This document shows positions 39,729 through 50,063 of a DNA stretch of 64,000 nucleotides, piece by piece. This stretch comes from Kitasatospora acidiphila. Its GTDB lineage: Bacteria > Actinomycetota > Actinomycetes > Streptomycetales > Streptomycetaceae. The stretch spans positions 1,302,001-1,366,000 of the forward strand of contig NZ_VIGB01000003.1 in NCBI RefSeq assembly GCF_006636205.1. The letters run 5' to 3'. A program made the translations under genes and the position numbers. How positions within the stretch are numbered: the first letter of the stretch is position 1; every line of letters begins with the position of its first letter. The notes below the pieces were generated by a model. It was not told the origin of the DNA and did not search any database. It worked only from the letters and a program-made list of their open reading frames with translations.

Positions 39729-41159
39729 TCAGGAAGTCCGCCGCAGCAGCGCCAGGTACATCGCGTCGGTGCCGTGCAGATGCGGCCAGAGCTGAACGTC
39801 CGGCCCCTCGCCGAGGCTTGGCACGCCCGGCAGCAGCGGGCGGGCATCCACCCACTCGACGTCGCCCCGGTCCCGCAGCACGTCGTCCACCACGCTGCGG
39901 GTCTCCGCCAGGTGCGGCGAGCAGGTGGCATAGCCGACCACGCCGCCGACCCGCACAGCCGCCAGCGCCGAGCGCAGCAACTCCCGCTGCAGCGGGCCGA
40001 ATCCGGCGACGTCCTCGGGGCGCCGGCGCCAGCGGGCCTCGGGACGGCGGCGCAGCGCACCCAGCCCGGAGCACGGCACGTCGACCAGCACCCGGTCGAA
40101 ACTGCCGGGCCGCCAGGCGGGCTTGGTCCCGTCGGCGGTGATCACCTGGTAGGGGCCGGGGTTGCCGTCCAGGGCGCGGGCCACCAGGCGGGCCCGGTGC
40201 GGCTGCCGCTCCGAGGCCACCAGGGCGGCGCCGCGCTCGGCGGCCAGCGCGCCGAGCAGCGCGGCCTTGCCGCCGGGGCCGGCGCAGGCGTCCAGCCACA
40301 GCCGGTCGCCGCCCGCCACCGGTGCGTTGGCCAGGGCGAGCGCGACCAGCTGGCTGCCCTCGTCCTGCACACCGGCCTGGTTCTGCTGCACGGCCGTCAG
40401 CTCGGCCGGGTCCCCGCCCTCGGCGAGGCGCAGCGCGTACGGCGACCAGCGGCCCGCGGAACCGGCCTCCACCTGCTCGGCCAGCTCCTCGACCGCGATC
40501 CGCCCCGGCCGCGCCACCAGCGTGACCTCGGGGCGCTCGTTGTCGGCCCGCAGCAGCTCCTCGATCGCGGCCCGCCCGGCGGAGTCCGGCTGCCAGCGGC
40601 CGAGCGCGTCCCAGAGCGCGGCGACCACCCAGCGCGGGTGCGAGTGGACCACGGCGAGGTGGTCCTCGGCGTCCTCCTCGAACGGCGGGGCGACCTGGGC
40701 GATCCAGGCGTCCAGGTCCTGAGCGCTGATCCGGCGCAGCACCGCGTTGACGAACTTGGCCCGCCCGTCGCCCAGCACCACCCGGGCCAGCTCGACGGTC
40801 GCGGAGACCGCCGCATGGGTCGGGATCCGGGTGGCGAGCAGCTGGTGGGCGCCGAGCGCCAGCACGTCGAGCACCGGCGGGTCGACCTCCCGCAGCGGGC
40901 GGTCGATGCAGGCGGCGATGATCGCGTCATAGCTGCCCTGCTGGCGCAGCGTGCCGTAGACCAGTTCGGTGGCCAGTGCGGCGTCGCGCCGCTCCATGCC
41001 CTGCTTCTCGGCCTCGCGCAGCAGCGGCGGCAGCACCAGGTTGGCGTAGGCGTCGCGCTCGTCGACGGCGCGCAGGGCCTTGAAGGCGGTGATCCGGGCC
41101 GGGTCCTTCTTGGGGCGTCGGTACGGGCGGGCGGGGCGCTTGGCGCTGGATGTGCTCAC
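39729..41159 (-). CDS. rsmB: 16S rRNA (cytosine-967 C5)-methyltransferase
   Basis: A 476-residue enzyme with an N-terminal NusB-like RNA-binding domain (about residues 20-160: AFKALRAVDERDAYANLVLP; LATELVYGTLRQ) and a C-terminal SAM-dependent catalytic domain. Motif I is LDACAGPGGKAALL, and the two catalytic cysteines are in DVPCSGLGALRRRPE and GYATCSPH. It methylates C967 of 16S rRNA. The order rsmB downstream of fmt, on the same strand, is conserved in Streptomyces. The GTG start gives the family's length. Confidence 0.96.
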   Translation of the reverse strand: MSTSSAKRPARPYRRPKKDPARITAFKALRAVDERDAYANLVLPPLLREAEKQGMERRDAALATELVYGTLRQQGSYDAIIAACIDRPLREVDPPVLDVLALGAHQLLATRIPTHAAVSATVELARVVLGDGRAKFVNAVLRRISAQDLDAWIAQVAPPFEEDAEDHLAVVHSHPRWVVAALWDALGRWQPDSAGRAAIEELLRADNERPEVTLVARPGRIAVEELAEQVEAGSAGRWSPYALRLAEGGDPAELTAVQQNQAGVQDEGSQLVALALANAPVAGGDRLWLDACAGPGGKAALLGALAAERGAALVASERQPHRARLVARALDGNPGPYQVITADGTKPAWRPGSFDRVLVDVPCSGLGALRRRPEARWRRRPEDVAGFGPLQRELLRSALAAVRVGGVVGYATCSPHLAETRSVVDDVLRDRGDVEWVDARPLLPGVPSLGEGPDVQLWPHLHGTDAMYLALLRRTS

Positions 41160-41211
41160 TGTGATGCCTTAATGTGCTGCGGCGCTATCGAGGTCAACTG
41201 TACGGCGACGA

Positions 41212-42147
41212 TCAGCCGCCGAGCTGCTCACCGCTCTCGATGCGGGCCCCGCGCGCCCAGTCGGCCGCCCGCATCGCCTTCTTGCCCTGCGGCTGCACCT
41301 CGCCGAGCTCGATCTCGTGGCTGCCGGTGCCGACCCGGACGCTGTTCTTGCCGACCGCCAGCACGCCGGCGGCCAGCCCGGTCTGGCCGGGGAGCAGCTT
41401 GACCGGGCCCGCGACCTTCAGCCGCTCGCCGCGGAAGGTGGTCCAGGCGCCGGGCGCCGGGGCGCAGCCGCGCACCACCCGGTCGATCCGCAGGGCGGGG
41501 TGGGACCAGTCGATCCGGGCGTCCTCGACGGTGATCTTCGGGGCCAGGGTGATGCCGTCGACGGGCTGCGGGCGGGCGATCAGGGTGCCGTCCTCGATGC
41601 CGTCCATGGTGGCGGCCAGCAGGCCGGCGCCGGACCGGGCGAGCCGGTCGAGGAGTTCGCCGCTGGTGTCGGTGGGCCGGACCTCCTCGGTGATCACGCC
41701 GTAGACCGGGCCGGAGTCGAGACCGCGCTCGATCAAGAAGGTCGAGGCGCCGGCCACCTGGTCGCCGGCCAGCACGGCGTGCTGCACGGGCGCCGCGCCG
41801 CGCCAGGCGGGCAGCAGCGAGAAGTGCAGGTTGACCCAGCCGTGCTCGGGGATGGCGAGCGCCGGCTCGCGCAGCAGTGCGCCGTAGGCGACCACCGGGC
41901 AGCAGTCGGGCGCCAGCTCGGTCAGCCGGGCGAGGAACTCCGGGTCGCTGGGCTTCGCCGGCTTGAGCACCTCGATCCCGGCCTCGGCCGCCCGCTGCCC
42001 GACGGGGCTGGCCACCAGCTTGCGCCCGCGCCCGGCGGGGGCGTCGGGCCGGGTGACCACCGCGACCACCTCGTGCCGGTCGGAGGCCAGCAGGGCCTCC
42101 AGGGCGGGGACGGCGACGTCGGGGGTGCCGGCGAAGACGAGACGCAA
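41212..42147 (-). CDS. fmt: Methionyl-tRNA formyltransferase
   Basis: A 311-residue enzyme that formylates initiator methionyl-tRNA using 10-formyltetrahydrofolate. The N-terminal domain has [20 protein letters not shown], the formyl-transfer core [19 protein letters not shown] and [13 protein letters not shown]. The C-terminal domain (about residues 205-300) contains [18 protein letters not shown]. Length matches the family. It lies between def and rsmB on the same strand, with gaps of about 50 bases, a usual arrangement. Confidence 0.97.
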   Translation of the reverse strand: MRLVFAGTPDVAVPALEALLASDRHEVVAVVTRPDAPAGRGRKLVASPVGQRAAEAGIEVLKPAKPSDPEFLARLTELAPDCCPVVAYGALLREPALAIPEHGWVNLHFSLLPAWRGAAPVQHAVLAGDQVAGASTFLIERGLDSGPVYGVITEEVRPTDTSGELLDRLARSGAGLLAATMDGIEDGTLIARPQPVDGITLAPKITVEDARIDWSHPALRIDRVVRGCAPAPGAWTTFRGERLKVAGPVKLLPGQTGLAAGVLAVGKNSVRVGTGSHEIELGEVQPQGKKAMRAADWARGARIESGEQLGG

Positions 42148-42202
42148 GATGACGGCCTTTCGGAAGTGGCAGAAGCAGTAGCAGGGACGGGTCGGGAAGG
42201 GT

Positions 42203-42748
42203 TCAGCTGATCGGGCCGAAGGTGCTGTGCGGGGATATCCGCACCTCGGGGGCCGGCTGCCCGCCCCAGTCGGCCTCGCGGATGGCGCGCAGCGCCTCCT
42301 TGCGGAGCTCCCGGTCGAGGCGGTCGATGAAGATGATCCCGTCCAGGTGGTCGGTCTCGTGCTGGATGCAGCGGGCCAGCAGCTGGGTGCCCTCGATGGT
42401 CACCGGGTCGCCGTACTCGTTGAAGCCGCGGGCGACCACGCCGTGGGCGCGCCGGGTGTCGAACCGCAGGCCGGGCAGCGAGAGGCAGCCCTCGGGGCCC
42501 TCCTGCTCGTCCTCGCTGAGGCTCAGGTCGGGGTTGATCAGATGCCCCGTGACGCCGTCCACGTGGTAGGTGAACACCCTTAGCGAGATGCCCAGTTGAG
42601 GGGCCGCCAGGCCGGCGCCCGGGGCGTCGAGCATGGTGTCGGTGAGGTCCTTGACCAGGGTGCGCAGCTCCTTGTCGAAGGTGGTCACCGGCTGCGCCTT
42701 GGCGCGCAGCACCGGGTCGCCGAAGATCCGGATCGGCTGGATCGCCAC
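42203..42748 (-). CDS. def: Peptide deformylase
   Basis: A 181-residue metalloenzyme that removes the formyl group from new proteins. The three family motifs are present: [20 protein letters not shown] with the metal-binding Cys, and [12 protein letters not shown] with HExxH. It is upstream of fmt in the same direction. Its promoter should lie in the 134-base divergent gap shared with the following rightward gene. Confidence 0.97.
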   Translation of the reverse strand: MAIQPIRIFGDPVLRAKAQPVTTFDKELRTLVKDLTDTMLDAPGAGLAAPQLGISLRVFTYHVDGVTGHLINPDLSLSEDEQEGPEGCLSLPGLRFDTRRAHGVVARGFNEYGDPVTIEGTQLLARCIQHETDHLDGIIFIDRLDRELRKEALRAIREADWGGQPAPEVRISPHSTFGPIS

Positions 42749-42882
42749 GGGTCACTCCCTCTCAGACGGCACAGCTTGTCAGTCTAGTTGGTGCGGTACG
42801 CGTGACCCCGGGGCATGGTCCCGCGTTGGTCAAGTGAGATTGACCAACAAGGAGAGTCACTCCGGAAGGTGGCCTGAGCACA

Positions 42883-43413
42883 ATGGCCGAGCAGATCAAC
42901 CACGACACCCGGGCGCGGGCCAGCCTGCACCTGCTGGTGCGTGACATCGAACGCGTCCGCCGCCAGGTGGACGCCCTGCGCACCCTCACCGCCCAGCTGG
43001 GCAATGTCTACCGCCCGCGCCGCCCCAGCAGCTCCGGCGGCTTCGTGGTCTACGGGCGGGCGCCCGCGCCGACCGTCCGCCTGGCCCAGGAACTGCGGGA
43101 GAGCGTGGAGACGCTGGTCGCGGCGGCGGTGGAGTTCGACCGGGCGCTGGGATTCTCCTGGGACTCGGTGGGGTCGGCGCTCGGGGTGACCAAGCAGGCG
43201 GTGCACCGGCGGTACGGGATGCGGCGCTCGGCCTCCGAGCTGCTGGGCGCGGCCGGTGGCGCGCTGCCGCAGGGCCCGGGCGTGGGGGCGCCGCTGTCCC
43301 CCACCGGCGCCCCGCGTGACGACGAGGCGCCGCAGCCGGCGCCCGGCGGCCTGGCGCGCACCGTCCCGGCGGCCCGGCAGGGCGGGCTGGACCGGCACGG
43401 GGTGCACAGCTGA
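42883..43413 (+). CDS. Hypothetical protein with a helix-turn-helix
   Basis: A 176-residue protein starting at an ATG behind GGAAGGTGG. Residues 10-85 are helical ([20 protein letters not shown]). Near residues 87-108 there is [20 protein letters not shown], a clear helix-turn-helix, and the last 60 residues are Pro/Gly/Ala-rich and disordered. It is divergent from def. No family name is certain; similar small HTH proteins occur near def-priA in Streptomyces. A strong terminator follows. Confidence 0.85.
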   Translation: MAEQINHDTRARASLHLLVRDIERVRRQVDALRTLTAQLGNVYRPRRPSSSGGFVVYGRAPAPTVRLAQELRESVETLVAAAVEFDRALGFSWDSVGSALGVTKQAVHRRYGMRRSASELLGAAGGALPQGPGVGAPLSPTGAPRDDEAPQPAPGGLARTVPAARQGGLDRHGVHS

Positions 43414-43447
43414 CGAAGCGTCAGTTCCCGTTGGCCTGACTGGATTT

Positions 43448-43480
43448 GCGCGGGAAGTCGGCTCACTCGACTTCCCGCGC
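43448..43480. terminator. 13-base-pair terminator hairpin between convergent genes
   Basis: GCGCGGGAAGTCG (43448-43460) pairs perfectly with CGACTTCCCGCGC (43468-43480) across GCTCACT. It lies between the rightward HTH gene and the leftward priA end and could serve both. Confidence 0.85.
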
Positions 43481-43600
43481 AGGCGCCACCAGCCGACTCT
43501 CCGCGCAGGGGCGTCACCCACCATCCGACGACTCTCCGCGCAGGCACCACCCGCCATCCGACGGCTTCCCCGCGCCCAGGCGTCACCCGATGTCCGGCGG
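43474..43600. repeat. Degenerate direct repeats at the 3' end of priA
   Basis: About four units of 30-35 bases start with CCGCGCAGG or CCGCGCCCAGG and continue with (G)CGTCACCCACCATCCGACG-like sequence, at about 43474, 43501, 43536 and 43568. The last unit enters the final codons of priA. The first unit uses the right arm of the terminator hairpin. Confidence 0.7.
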
Positions 43601-45664
43601 ATCGATCCGCACCTTGACCGGCTCCGACCCCCGCAGCGCCAGCCGCGCGATCTGCGCCGCCTTCAACGCGGCCGCCAGCGCACCGCCCTGCCCCGGGCGC
43701 ACCCGCAGCAGCGCACGCTCCTGCTCCTCACCGCGCAGCGGCGGCAGCGGCACCGGCCCCAGCACATCGGCCCCCTCCGGCAGCCGGGCCACCCCCAGCA
43801 GGTCCTCGACGGCGCTCGGCGTGCCGGTGACCGAGGCCATCCGGGAGACCGGCGGGAAGCCCAGCTGCGCCCGCTCCGCCAGCTCCGACTCGGCGTGCCC
43901 GAGCGGGTCCCAGCGGACCAGCGCCTGCACCGGGCGGGCCGTCGGCTCGGCCACGACCACCACCGTGCCGCCCTCCTCCGCGGACCGCACCAGCGCGGCC
44001 GCCGCCAGCCAGAGCCGCATCGCCTCCTCGGCGGCGCGCAGGTCGGGGCGGTTCAGCAGCGCCCAGCCGTCCAGCAGCAGGGCGGCCGCGTAGCCGCCCT
44101 CGGCCACCGGTTCGGCCCCCGGCGTGGAGATCACCAGCGCCGGCTCCCCCGTCACCTCGGCGAGCACCGCCTCCCGCCCCGAGGTCCGCACCGGGATCCC
44201 GGGGAACGCCTTGCCCAGCTCCTCCGCCGTCCGCCGCGCCCCCACCACCTGCGCCCGCAGCCGGAAGGACCCGCACTCCACGCAGTGCCAGTCGGCCTCC
44301 TCGACCCCGCACCAGGCGCAGCGCAGCGCCTGCCCAGCGCCCACGGCCTCTAGCGGCCCGGCGCAGTGCGCGCACCGGGCGGGTTCGCGGCAGCGCTCGC
44401 AGGCCAGCCGGGGCACATAGCCGCGCCTGGGCACCTGCACCAGGACCGGGCCGGAGCGCAGCGCCTCGCGGGCGGCCTGCCAGGCCACCGTGGGCAGCCG
44501 GGCGGCCTGGGCGGCTGCGTCCCGGGCCTGGTCGGTGTCGGTCACGGTGCGCACCTGGGGGGCGGTGGCGCGCACCACGGCCCGTTCGGCGACCAGCGGG
44601 CGGGCCCAGCCGGTGGCCAGCAGCTGGGCGCCCTCGACGGTCGTCGACAGGCCGCCGACCAGCACGGCCGCGCCCTCCTCGGCCGCGCGCAGCAGCGCCA
44701 CCTCGCGGACGTGCGGGTGCGGGGCGCGCGGGTCGCTGTGGCTGCTGTCGCCGTCCGACCAGACCACCAGCAGGCCGAGGTCGTGCACGGGCGCGAAGAC
44801 GGTGGCCCGGGTTCCGATCACGGCGTGCACCGAGCCCCGGCTGACGGCGAGCCAGTTCCGGTAGCGCTCGCGCGGCCCGAGGTCGGCGGTGAGGACGACG
44901 TGGCGGTCCGAGTCGCCCAGCAGTCGAGCCAGCGCTTGGTCGACGCGCGCCACCGCCCGCCCGTCCGGCAGGACGGCCAGGGCGCCGCGCCCGCCGGCCA
45001 GGGCGCCGGCCACCGCGCGGGCGATCTCCTCGGGCCAGGTCGGCCCGGGCAGCGCCGTCCAGACCGCGCGCGGCGCGTGCCCGCCGGCCAGTGCGGCCAG
45101 GAACTCCGGGCCCTGCTGGTAGCGCCGCCAGCTGCCCGGGTCGGGCACCGGGGGCGGCGGCAGCGGCGCCGGTGACGGCTCGGCCTCGGCCTTGGCGTGC
45201 CGTGGCGGCACGGCCAGCTGCAGCACGTCGGCCAGGGTGCCGGCGTAGCGGTCGGCGATGGTCCGGCTGAGCCCCAGCAGCGCGGGCGTCAGCACCCGCT
45301 CCGGCGACAGCACCTGCGCCAGCGGGGCCAGCACCCCGGGGTAGTCGCTGGCGGGCAGCCGGGCCACGATGAACCCGTCGTGCAGCTCGCCGCCCTCGCG
45401 CCGCCCGGCGGAGGTCATCCGGGCGCCGAACCGCACCCGCACCCGCACCCCGGGCTGCGCGGCCTCGGCCATGGCCACCGGGACGGCGTAGTCGTAGTAC
45501 CGGTCGAGGTGGAGCAGGCCCTTGTCGACCACCACCCGGGCGACCGGCAGCTCCTCGGCCAGGTGCGCCCCCCGCCAGGTGCGCGGCTTGGCCCGGCGGA
45601 CCGTTTCGCGGATCAGCGCCAACTGCTCCGGCTGCCCGTTCTCGGGGGCGTTCTCGCTGCTCAT
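43583..45664 (-). CDS. priA: Primosomal protein N', helicase-motif-deficient type
   Basis: A 693-residue PriA. The N-terminal DNA-binding domain (ARVVVDKGLLHLDRYYDYAV; VRVRVRFGARMTSAGRREGG) and the zinc-binding cysteines (LACERCREPARCAHCAGPL; RCAWCGVEEADWHCVECGS) are intact. The Walker A motif, GxxxxGKT in E. coli, is replaced by WTALPGPTW, and the DEAH box by VWSDGDSSHS, so it cannot be an active helicase. Actinobacterial PriA proteins share this loss and are thought to act as primosome scaffolds. The ATG 45664 is chosen; the frame stays open far upstream over metK only by chance. Confidence 0.93.
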   Translation of the reverse strand: MSSENAPENGQPEQLALIRETVRRAKPRTWRGAHLAEELPVARVVVDKGLLHLDRYYDYAVPVAMAEAAQPGVRVRVRFGARMTSAGRREGGELHDGFIVARLPASDYPGVLAPLAQVLSPERVLTPALLGLSRTIADRYAGTLADVLQLAVPPRHAKAEAEPSPAPLPPPPVPDPGSWRRYQQGPEFLAALAGGHAPRAVWTALPGPTWPEEIARAVAGALAGGRGALAVLPDGRAVARVDQALARLLGDSDRHVVLTADLGPRERYRNWLAVSRGSVHAVIGTRATVFAPVHDLGLLVVWSDGDSSHSDPRAPHPHVREVALLRAAEEGAAVLVGGLSTTVEGAQLLATGWARPLVAERAVVRATAPQVRTVTDTDQARDAAAQAARLPTVAWQAAREALRSGPVLVQVPRRGYVPRLACERCREPARCAHCAGPLEAVGAGQALRCAWCGVEEADWHCVECGSFRLRAQVVGARRTAEELGKAFPGIPVRTSGREAVLAEVTGEPALVISTPGAEPVAEGGYAAALLLDGWALLNRPDLRAAEEAMRLWLAAAALVRSAEEGGTVVVVAEPTARPVQALVRWDPLGHAESELAERAQLGFPPVSRMASVTGTPSAVEDLLGVARLPEGADVLGPVPLPPLRGEEQERALLRVRPGQGGALAAALKAAQIARLALRGSEPVKVRIDPPDIG

Positions 45665-45705
45665 CTCGGTCTCAGTGGTACCACAGCGGTCCGACAGACA
45701 ACGGC

Positions 45706-45737
45706 GGTGGCCGCCCCCTCGGCAGGGGACGGCCACC
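45706..45737 (-). terminator. Terminator hairpin after metK
   Basis: GGTGGCCG-CCCCCT pairs with AGGGG-A-CGGCCACC (45706-45737) with one mismatch and a 4-base loop. It lies 23 bases past the metK stop in the leftward direction. Confidence 0.75.
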
Positions 45738-45759
45738 ACGGTACGGCTCGGACGGGGGC

Positions 45760-46956
<1,197 letters not shown>

Positions 46957-46990
46957 AGCGCTCCCTGGGGTTGCAGCGGCTGCTGACTGA

Positions 46991-47014
46991 ATGCCCCGGT
47001 CGGGACCGGGGCAT
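46991..47014 (-). promoter_or_regulatory. Hairpin in the metK leader
   Basis: ATGCCCCGGT and ACCGGGGCAT (46991-47000 and 47005-47014) form a perfect 10-base-pair stem with a CGGG loop. It lies downstream of the metK promoter and 35 bases upstream of the start codon. It could be an attenuator, a transcript stabiliser or the terminator of coaBC. Confidence 0.55.
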
Positions 47015-47036
47015 CCGGAAAGACTTGATGCCTTGG

Positions 47037-47064
47037 AGTGTAACGGTCAGCTATCGGCGTTCAA
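47037..47064 (-). promoter_or_regulatory. metK: Probable metK promoter
   Basis: On the minus strand TTGAAC (47064-47059) and TACACT (47042-47037) are separated by 16 bases, close to the vegetative sigma consensus. Transcription would start near 47030 and give a leader of about 75 bases. Confidence 0.6.
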
Positions 47065-47181
47065 TACTCACTACCGGCCAGTTCACGCGGTCGTCTCAGC
47101 CAATGGTCGTGAAAATGATCACCCGGGGCGTCCCGGGGCGCCGGGGAACCGTCGGCCGCCCGGCATCCACTGCTCCTCCGC

Positions 47182-48402
47182 TCAGCCGAGCCGCGCCACC
47201 ACCTGGTCCCAGATCGCGTCCGCGAGCTCCTCCTTGGGACCGGGCGGCACCGGTGTCTCACTGCCGTCCGCGCCCAGGATGACCGCTTCGTTGGTATCCG
47301 TACCGAAGGCCTTGCCGTCGCCGACCTCGTTGACCACCAGCAGGTCGCAGCCCTTGCGGGCCAGCTTGGCCCGGCCATGGGCCAGCACCTGGTCGGTCTC
47401 GGCGGCGAAGCCCACCACCAGCTGCCCCGGACGGGTGCGGTCGGCGGACAGCTCGGCCAGGATGTCCGGATTGCGGACAAGGGCCACGGGCGCCGGCTCC
47501 TCGCCCTCGACCTTCTTGATCTTCCCAGTGGCATATACGGCGGGTCGGAAGTCGGCGACCGCGGCGGCCATCACCACCACGTCCGCCTCGGGCGCCGCCT
47601 TGACAGCCGCCTCCCGCAGCTCCAGGGCCGTGGCGACCGGGATCACGTCGACCCCGGCCGGCCCGGGCAGCGACACATTGGCGGACAGCAGGGTGACCCG
47701 GGCCCCGCGGGCGGCCGCGGCGGCGGCCAGCGCGTAACCCTGCTTGCCGGAGGAGCGGTTCCCCAGGAACCGCACCGGGTCCAGCGGCTCGCGGGTGCCG
47801 CCGGCCGAGACAAGTACGTGCCGCCCGGCCAGGTCGGCCTCCCCGACGCCGCGGACCAGCACCCGGCGGCAGGCCGCGAAGATGGCGTCCGGATCCGGCA
47901 GCCGGCCCTTGCCGGTGTCCTTGCCGGTCAGCCGGCCGACCGCCGGCTCCAGCACCACCGCGCCGCGCCGGCGCAGCGTGGCGACGTTCTCCTGGGTGGC
48001 CGGGTGCTCCCACATCTCGGTGTGCATCGCGGGCGCGAACACCACCGGACAGCGGGCCGTGAGCAGGGTGTTGGTGAGCAGGTCGTCCGCCATGCCGTGG
48101 GCCGCCTTGGCCATCAGGTCGGCGGTGGCGGGGGCGACGACCACCAGGTCGGCGTTCTGCCCGATCCGCACGTGCGGGACCTCGTGCACCCGCTCCCAGG
48201 TCTCGGTGGCCGCCGGGCGCCCGGACAGCGCGGCCCAGGTCGCCTCGCCGACGAAGTGCAGTGCGGCCGCGGTCGGCACCACGGTCACCTGGTGGCCCGA
48301 CTCGGTGAACCGGCGCAGCAGCTCACAGGCCTTGTAGGCGGCGATCCCGCCGCTCACGCCGAGGACGACACGGGGCTGGCTCTGGGGAGAAGTCTCGCTC
48401 AC
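47182..48402 (-). CDS. coaBC: Bifunctional phosphopantothenoylcysteine decarboxylase / phosphopantothenate-cysteine ligase
   Basis: A 406-residue two-domain enzyme of coenzyme A synthesis. The N-terminal CoaC flavoprotein domain has VVLGVSGGIAAYKACELLRR, the active-site region with VVAPATADLMAKAAHGMADD, and the PAMHTEMW segment. The C-terminal CoaB ligase domain has LVSAGGTREPLDPVRFLGN, then RSSGKQGYALA, and a conserved ATGKIKK segment. The GTG 48402 follows GGTGAAGG. It is immediately downstream of rpoZ but separated from it by a strong terminator. Confidence 0.97.
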   Translation of the reverse strand: MSETSPQSQPRVVLGVSGGIAAYKACELLRRFTESGHQVTVVPTAAALHFVGEATWAALSGRPAATETWERVHEVPHVRIGQNADLVVVAPATADLMAKAAHGMADDLLTNTLLTARCPVVFAPAMHTEMWEHPATQENVATLRRRGAVVLEPAVGRLTGKDTGKGRLPDPDAIFAACRRVLVRGVGEADLAGRHVLVSAGGTREPLDPVRFLGNRSSGKQGYALAAAAAARGARVTLLSANVSLPGPAGVDVIPVATALELREAAVKAAPEADVVVMAAAVADFRPAVYATGKIKKVEGEEPAPVALVRNPDILAELSADRTRPGQLVVGFAAETDQVLAHGRAKLARKGCDLLVVNEVGDGKAFGTDTNEAVILGADGSETPVPPGPKEELADAIWDQVVARLG

Positions 48403-48439
48403 GCCTTCACCATAGAGCCCGGCCCCGGCGGGAAGCAGC

Positions 48440-48473
48440 AAGGGGCCCACCGGACGGATCCGGTGGGCCCCTT
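48440..48473 (-). terminator. 15-base-pair terminator hairpin after rpoZ
   Basis: AAGGGGCCCACCGGA (48440-48454) and TCCGGTGGGCCCCTT (48459-48473) pair perfectly across CGGA, 10 bases after the rpoZ stop. Confidence 0.85.
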
Positions 48474-48482
48474 GAGAGGCCG

Positions 48483-48749
48483 TCAGGCCGCGTCGACCGC
48501 CTCGGCGGTCAGCATGCCGGCGTTGATCTCGCGCAGCGCGATCGACAGCGGCTTCTCGTGCACGTGGGTATCGACCAGCGGACCGACGTACTCCAGCAGG
48601 CCCTCGCCGAGCTGGGAGTAGTACGCGTTGATCTGGCGAGCGCGCTTGGCCGCGTAGATCACCAGGCTGTACTTCGAGTCCGTGGCCTCAAGCAGCTCGT
48701 CGATCGGCGGGTTGATGATGCCCTCGGGCGCGGTCATGGAAGAGGACAC
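48483..48749 (-). CDS. rpoZ: RNA polymerase omega subunit
   Basis: An 88-residue small subunit that stabilises the beta' subunit of RNA polymerase. The sequence has [20 protein letters not shown] and then [20 protein letters not shown], as in other Streptomyces omega proteins. The GTG 48749 follows GGAAGG; an ATG four codons later is the other option. It follows gmk closely on the same strand, the usual gmk-rpoZ-coaBC arrangement. Confidence 0.96.
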   Translation of the reverse strand: MSSSMTAPEGIINPPIDELLEATDSKYSLVIYAAKRARQINAYYSQLGEGLLEYVGPLVDTHVHEKPLSIALREINAGMLTAEAVDAA

Positions 48750-48783
48750 GCGAAAACCTTCCGAAAGGGTGGAAAACAAAAGG

Positions 48784-49340
48784 TCAGACTACACCGAGCA
48801 AGGCTAGCAGCTCGGCCGTCACCTGCTCGACCGAGGTGTTGACCAGCGTGGTGTCGAACTCCGGCTCGGCGGCCAGCTCGACCCGGGCGGCGGCCAGCCG
48901 CTCGTCGATGACGTCTTGCGGCTCGGTGCCGCGGCCGGTCAGCCGGCGCACCAGCTCCTCCCAGCTCGGCGGAGCCAGGAAGACCAGCTGGGCCTCCGGC
49001 ATCGACTGCCGCACCTGGCGGGCCCCCTGCAGCTCGATCTCCAGCAGGACCGGCTCACCGCGGTCCAGCTTGGCCTCGACGGCGGCCCGGGGGTGCCGTA
49101 CCGGTTCCCCGCGAAGACGGCCCACTCCAGCAGCTCGCCGTTGGCGATCAGCTTGTCGAACTCGTCGTTGTCGACGAAGTGGTACTGGACCCCGTCCTGC
49201 TCGCCGGGCCTCGGGCGCCGGGTGGTCGCGGAGACCGAGAGCCACACCTCGGGGAACTGCTGCCTCAAATGGGCGACGACCGTGCTCTTGCCGACCCCGG
49301 AGGGGCCGGAGAGCACGGTCAGCCGCGGACGCTCACTCAT
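48784..49340 (-). CDS. gmk: Guanylate kinase, frame broken by a one-base deletion
   Basis: The N-terminal part has the P-loop [16 protein letters not shown] and [15 protein letters not shown]. The C-terminal part, in a different frame, has [20 protein letters not shown] and [20 protein letters not shown]. The break falls at the five-G run 49089-49093 (plus strand), where GNRYGTP should continue into RAAVEAK; one extra G restores a full-length protein of about 185 residues. The enzyme phosphorylates GMP and is essential, so a sequencing or assembly error is more likely than a real mutation. ATG 49340 is the start. Confidence 0.88.
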
Positions 49341-49384
49341 GCACCGATTATCCCGGATCCTGGACGGTCCGGAGAACACCGGGG

Positions 49385-49449
49385 TTCAGGACACCGACGC
49401 CAGAGCGCTCAGCACACCGACGCCAGGCCGTTCAGGACACCGACGTCAG
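49385..49449. repeat. Three short direct repeats after mihF
   Basis: Near-identical 18-19-base units of the type TTCAGGACACCGACGCCAG lie at about 49385, 49408 and 49431, in the gap between gmk and mihF. The last one covers the final codon of mihF. Confidence 0.75.
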
Positions 49450-49772
49450 GACGCGGTGCCGCCGAACTCCCGCTCCAGCGAAGCGATCTGGTTGGTACCG
49501 AGACCACGGACACGCCGGCTCTCGGAGATGCCCAGGCGCTCCATGATCTGCTTGGCACGGACCTTGCCGACACCGGGAAGGCTCTCCAGCAGTGCGGAGA
49601 CCTTCATCTTGCCGATGACCTCGTTGTCTGCCTTGCCGGCCTTGATGACCTCGTGCAGGGATGCGCCCGAGTGCTTGAGCCGGTTCTTCACCTCGGCGCG
49701 CTCCCGGCGAGCCTCGGCGGCCTTGGCCAGCGCGGCGGAGCGCTGTTCAGGGGTAAGGGGCGGAAGAGCCAC
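49446..49772 (-). CDS. mihF: Integration host factor, actinobacterial type
   Basis: A 108-residue DNA-binding protein of the mIHF/sIHF family. It reads ALPPLTPEQRSAALAKAAEA, then KNRLKHSGASLHEVIKAGK, with the helix-hairpin-helix SALLESLPGVGKVRAKQIME at residues 55-75. The GTG 49772 follows AGGTGA and gives the known family length. This nucleoid protein affects DNA topology and development in Streptomyces. It sits between pyrF and gmk, as expected. Confidence 0.95.
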   Translation of the reverse strand: MALPPLTPEQRSAALAKAAEARRERAEVKNRLKHSGASLHEVIKAGKADNEVIGKMKVSALLESLPGVGKVRAKQIMERLGISESRRVRGLGTNQIASLEREFGGTAS

Positions 49773-49971
49773 GCCGTTCACCTCAGGGTCTGGAAGGAAT
49801 TGAAGTGCTAGGACATTGGGGTTGAACCAGATGCCTGCCACCGCCCGTCATGGGCGATGACCGCAGGGCGATCCAGCCGCTCTGACCTGCGAGAGCAGCG
49901 AGATTTCGCCCCGCCGAGGGCATCTACCGCCGGACACTACCCGCATTGTGCGCCCACGTCAGGAAAAGAAG

Positions 49972-50013
49972 CCGAAAAGTCCTGGTCAGCACAGGTAGGC
50001 CAGGACTTTTCGG
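49972..50013. terminator. 14-base-pair hairpin after pyrF
   Basis: CCGAAAAGTCCTGG (49972-49985) and CCAGGACTTTTCGG (50000-50013) pair perfectly across a 14-base loop. It is 50 bases past the end of pyrF and probably terminates the pyrimidine operon transcript. Confidence 0.8.
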
Positions 50014-50063
50014 GAGAAAACGGCCCGGTTTGAACCGACTTTGCCAGCCGAGTGTGACAGCCC

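Noticed and set aside
46957..47036. SAM riboswitch upstream of metK
   Set aside because: Only one simple hairpin is present. None of the multi-helix SAM aptamer core sequences could be seen.
48784..49379. Two separate small genes in place of gmk
   Set aside because: The two frames join exactly into one guanylate kinase when a single base is added in a G run.
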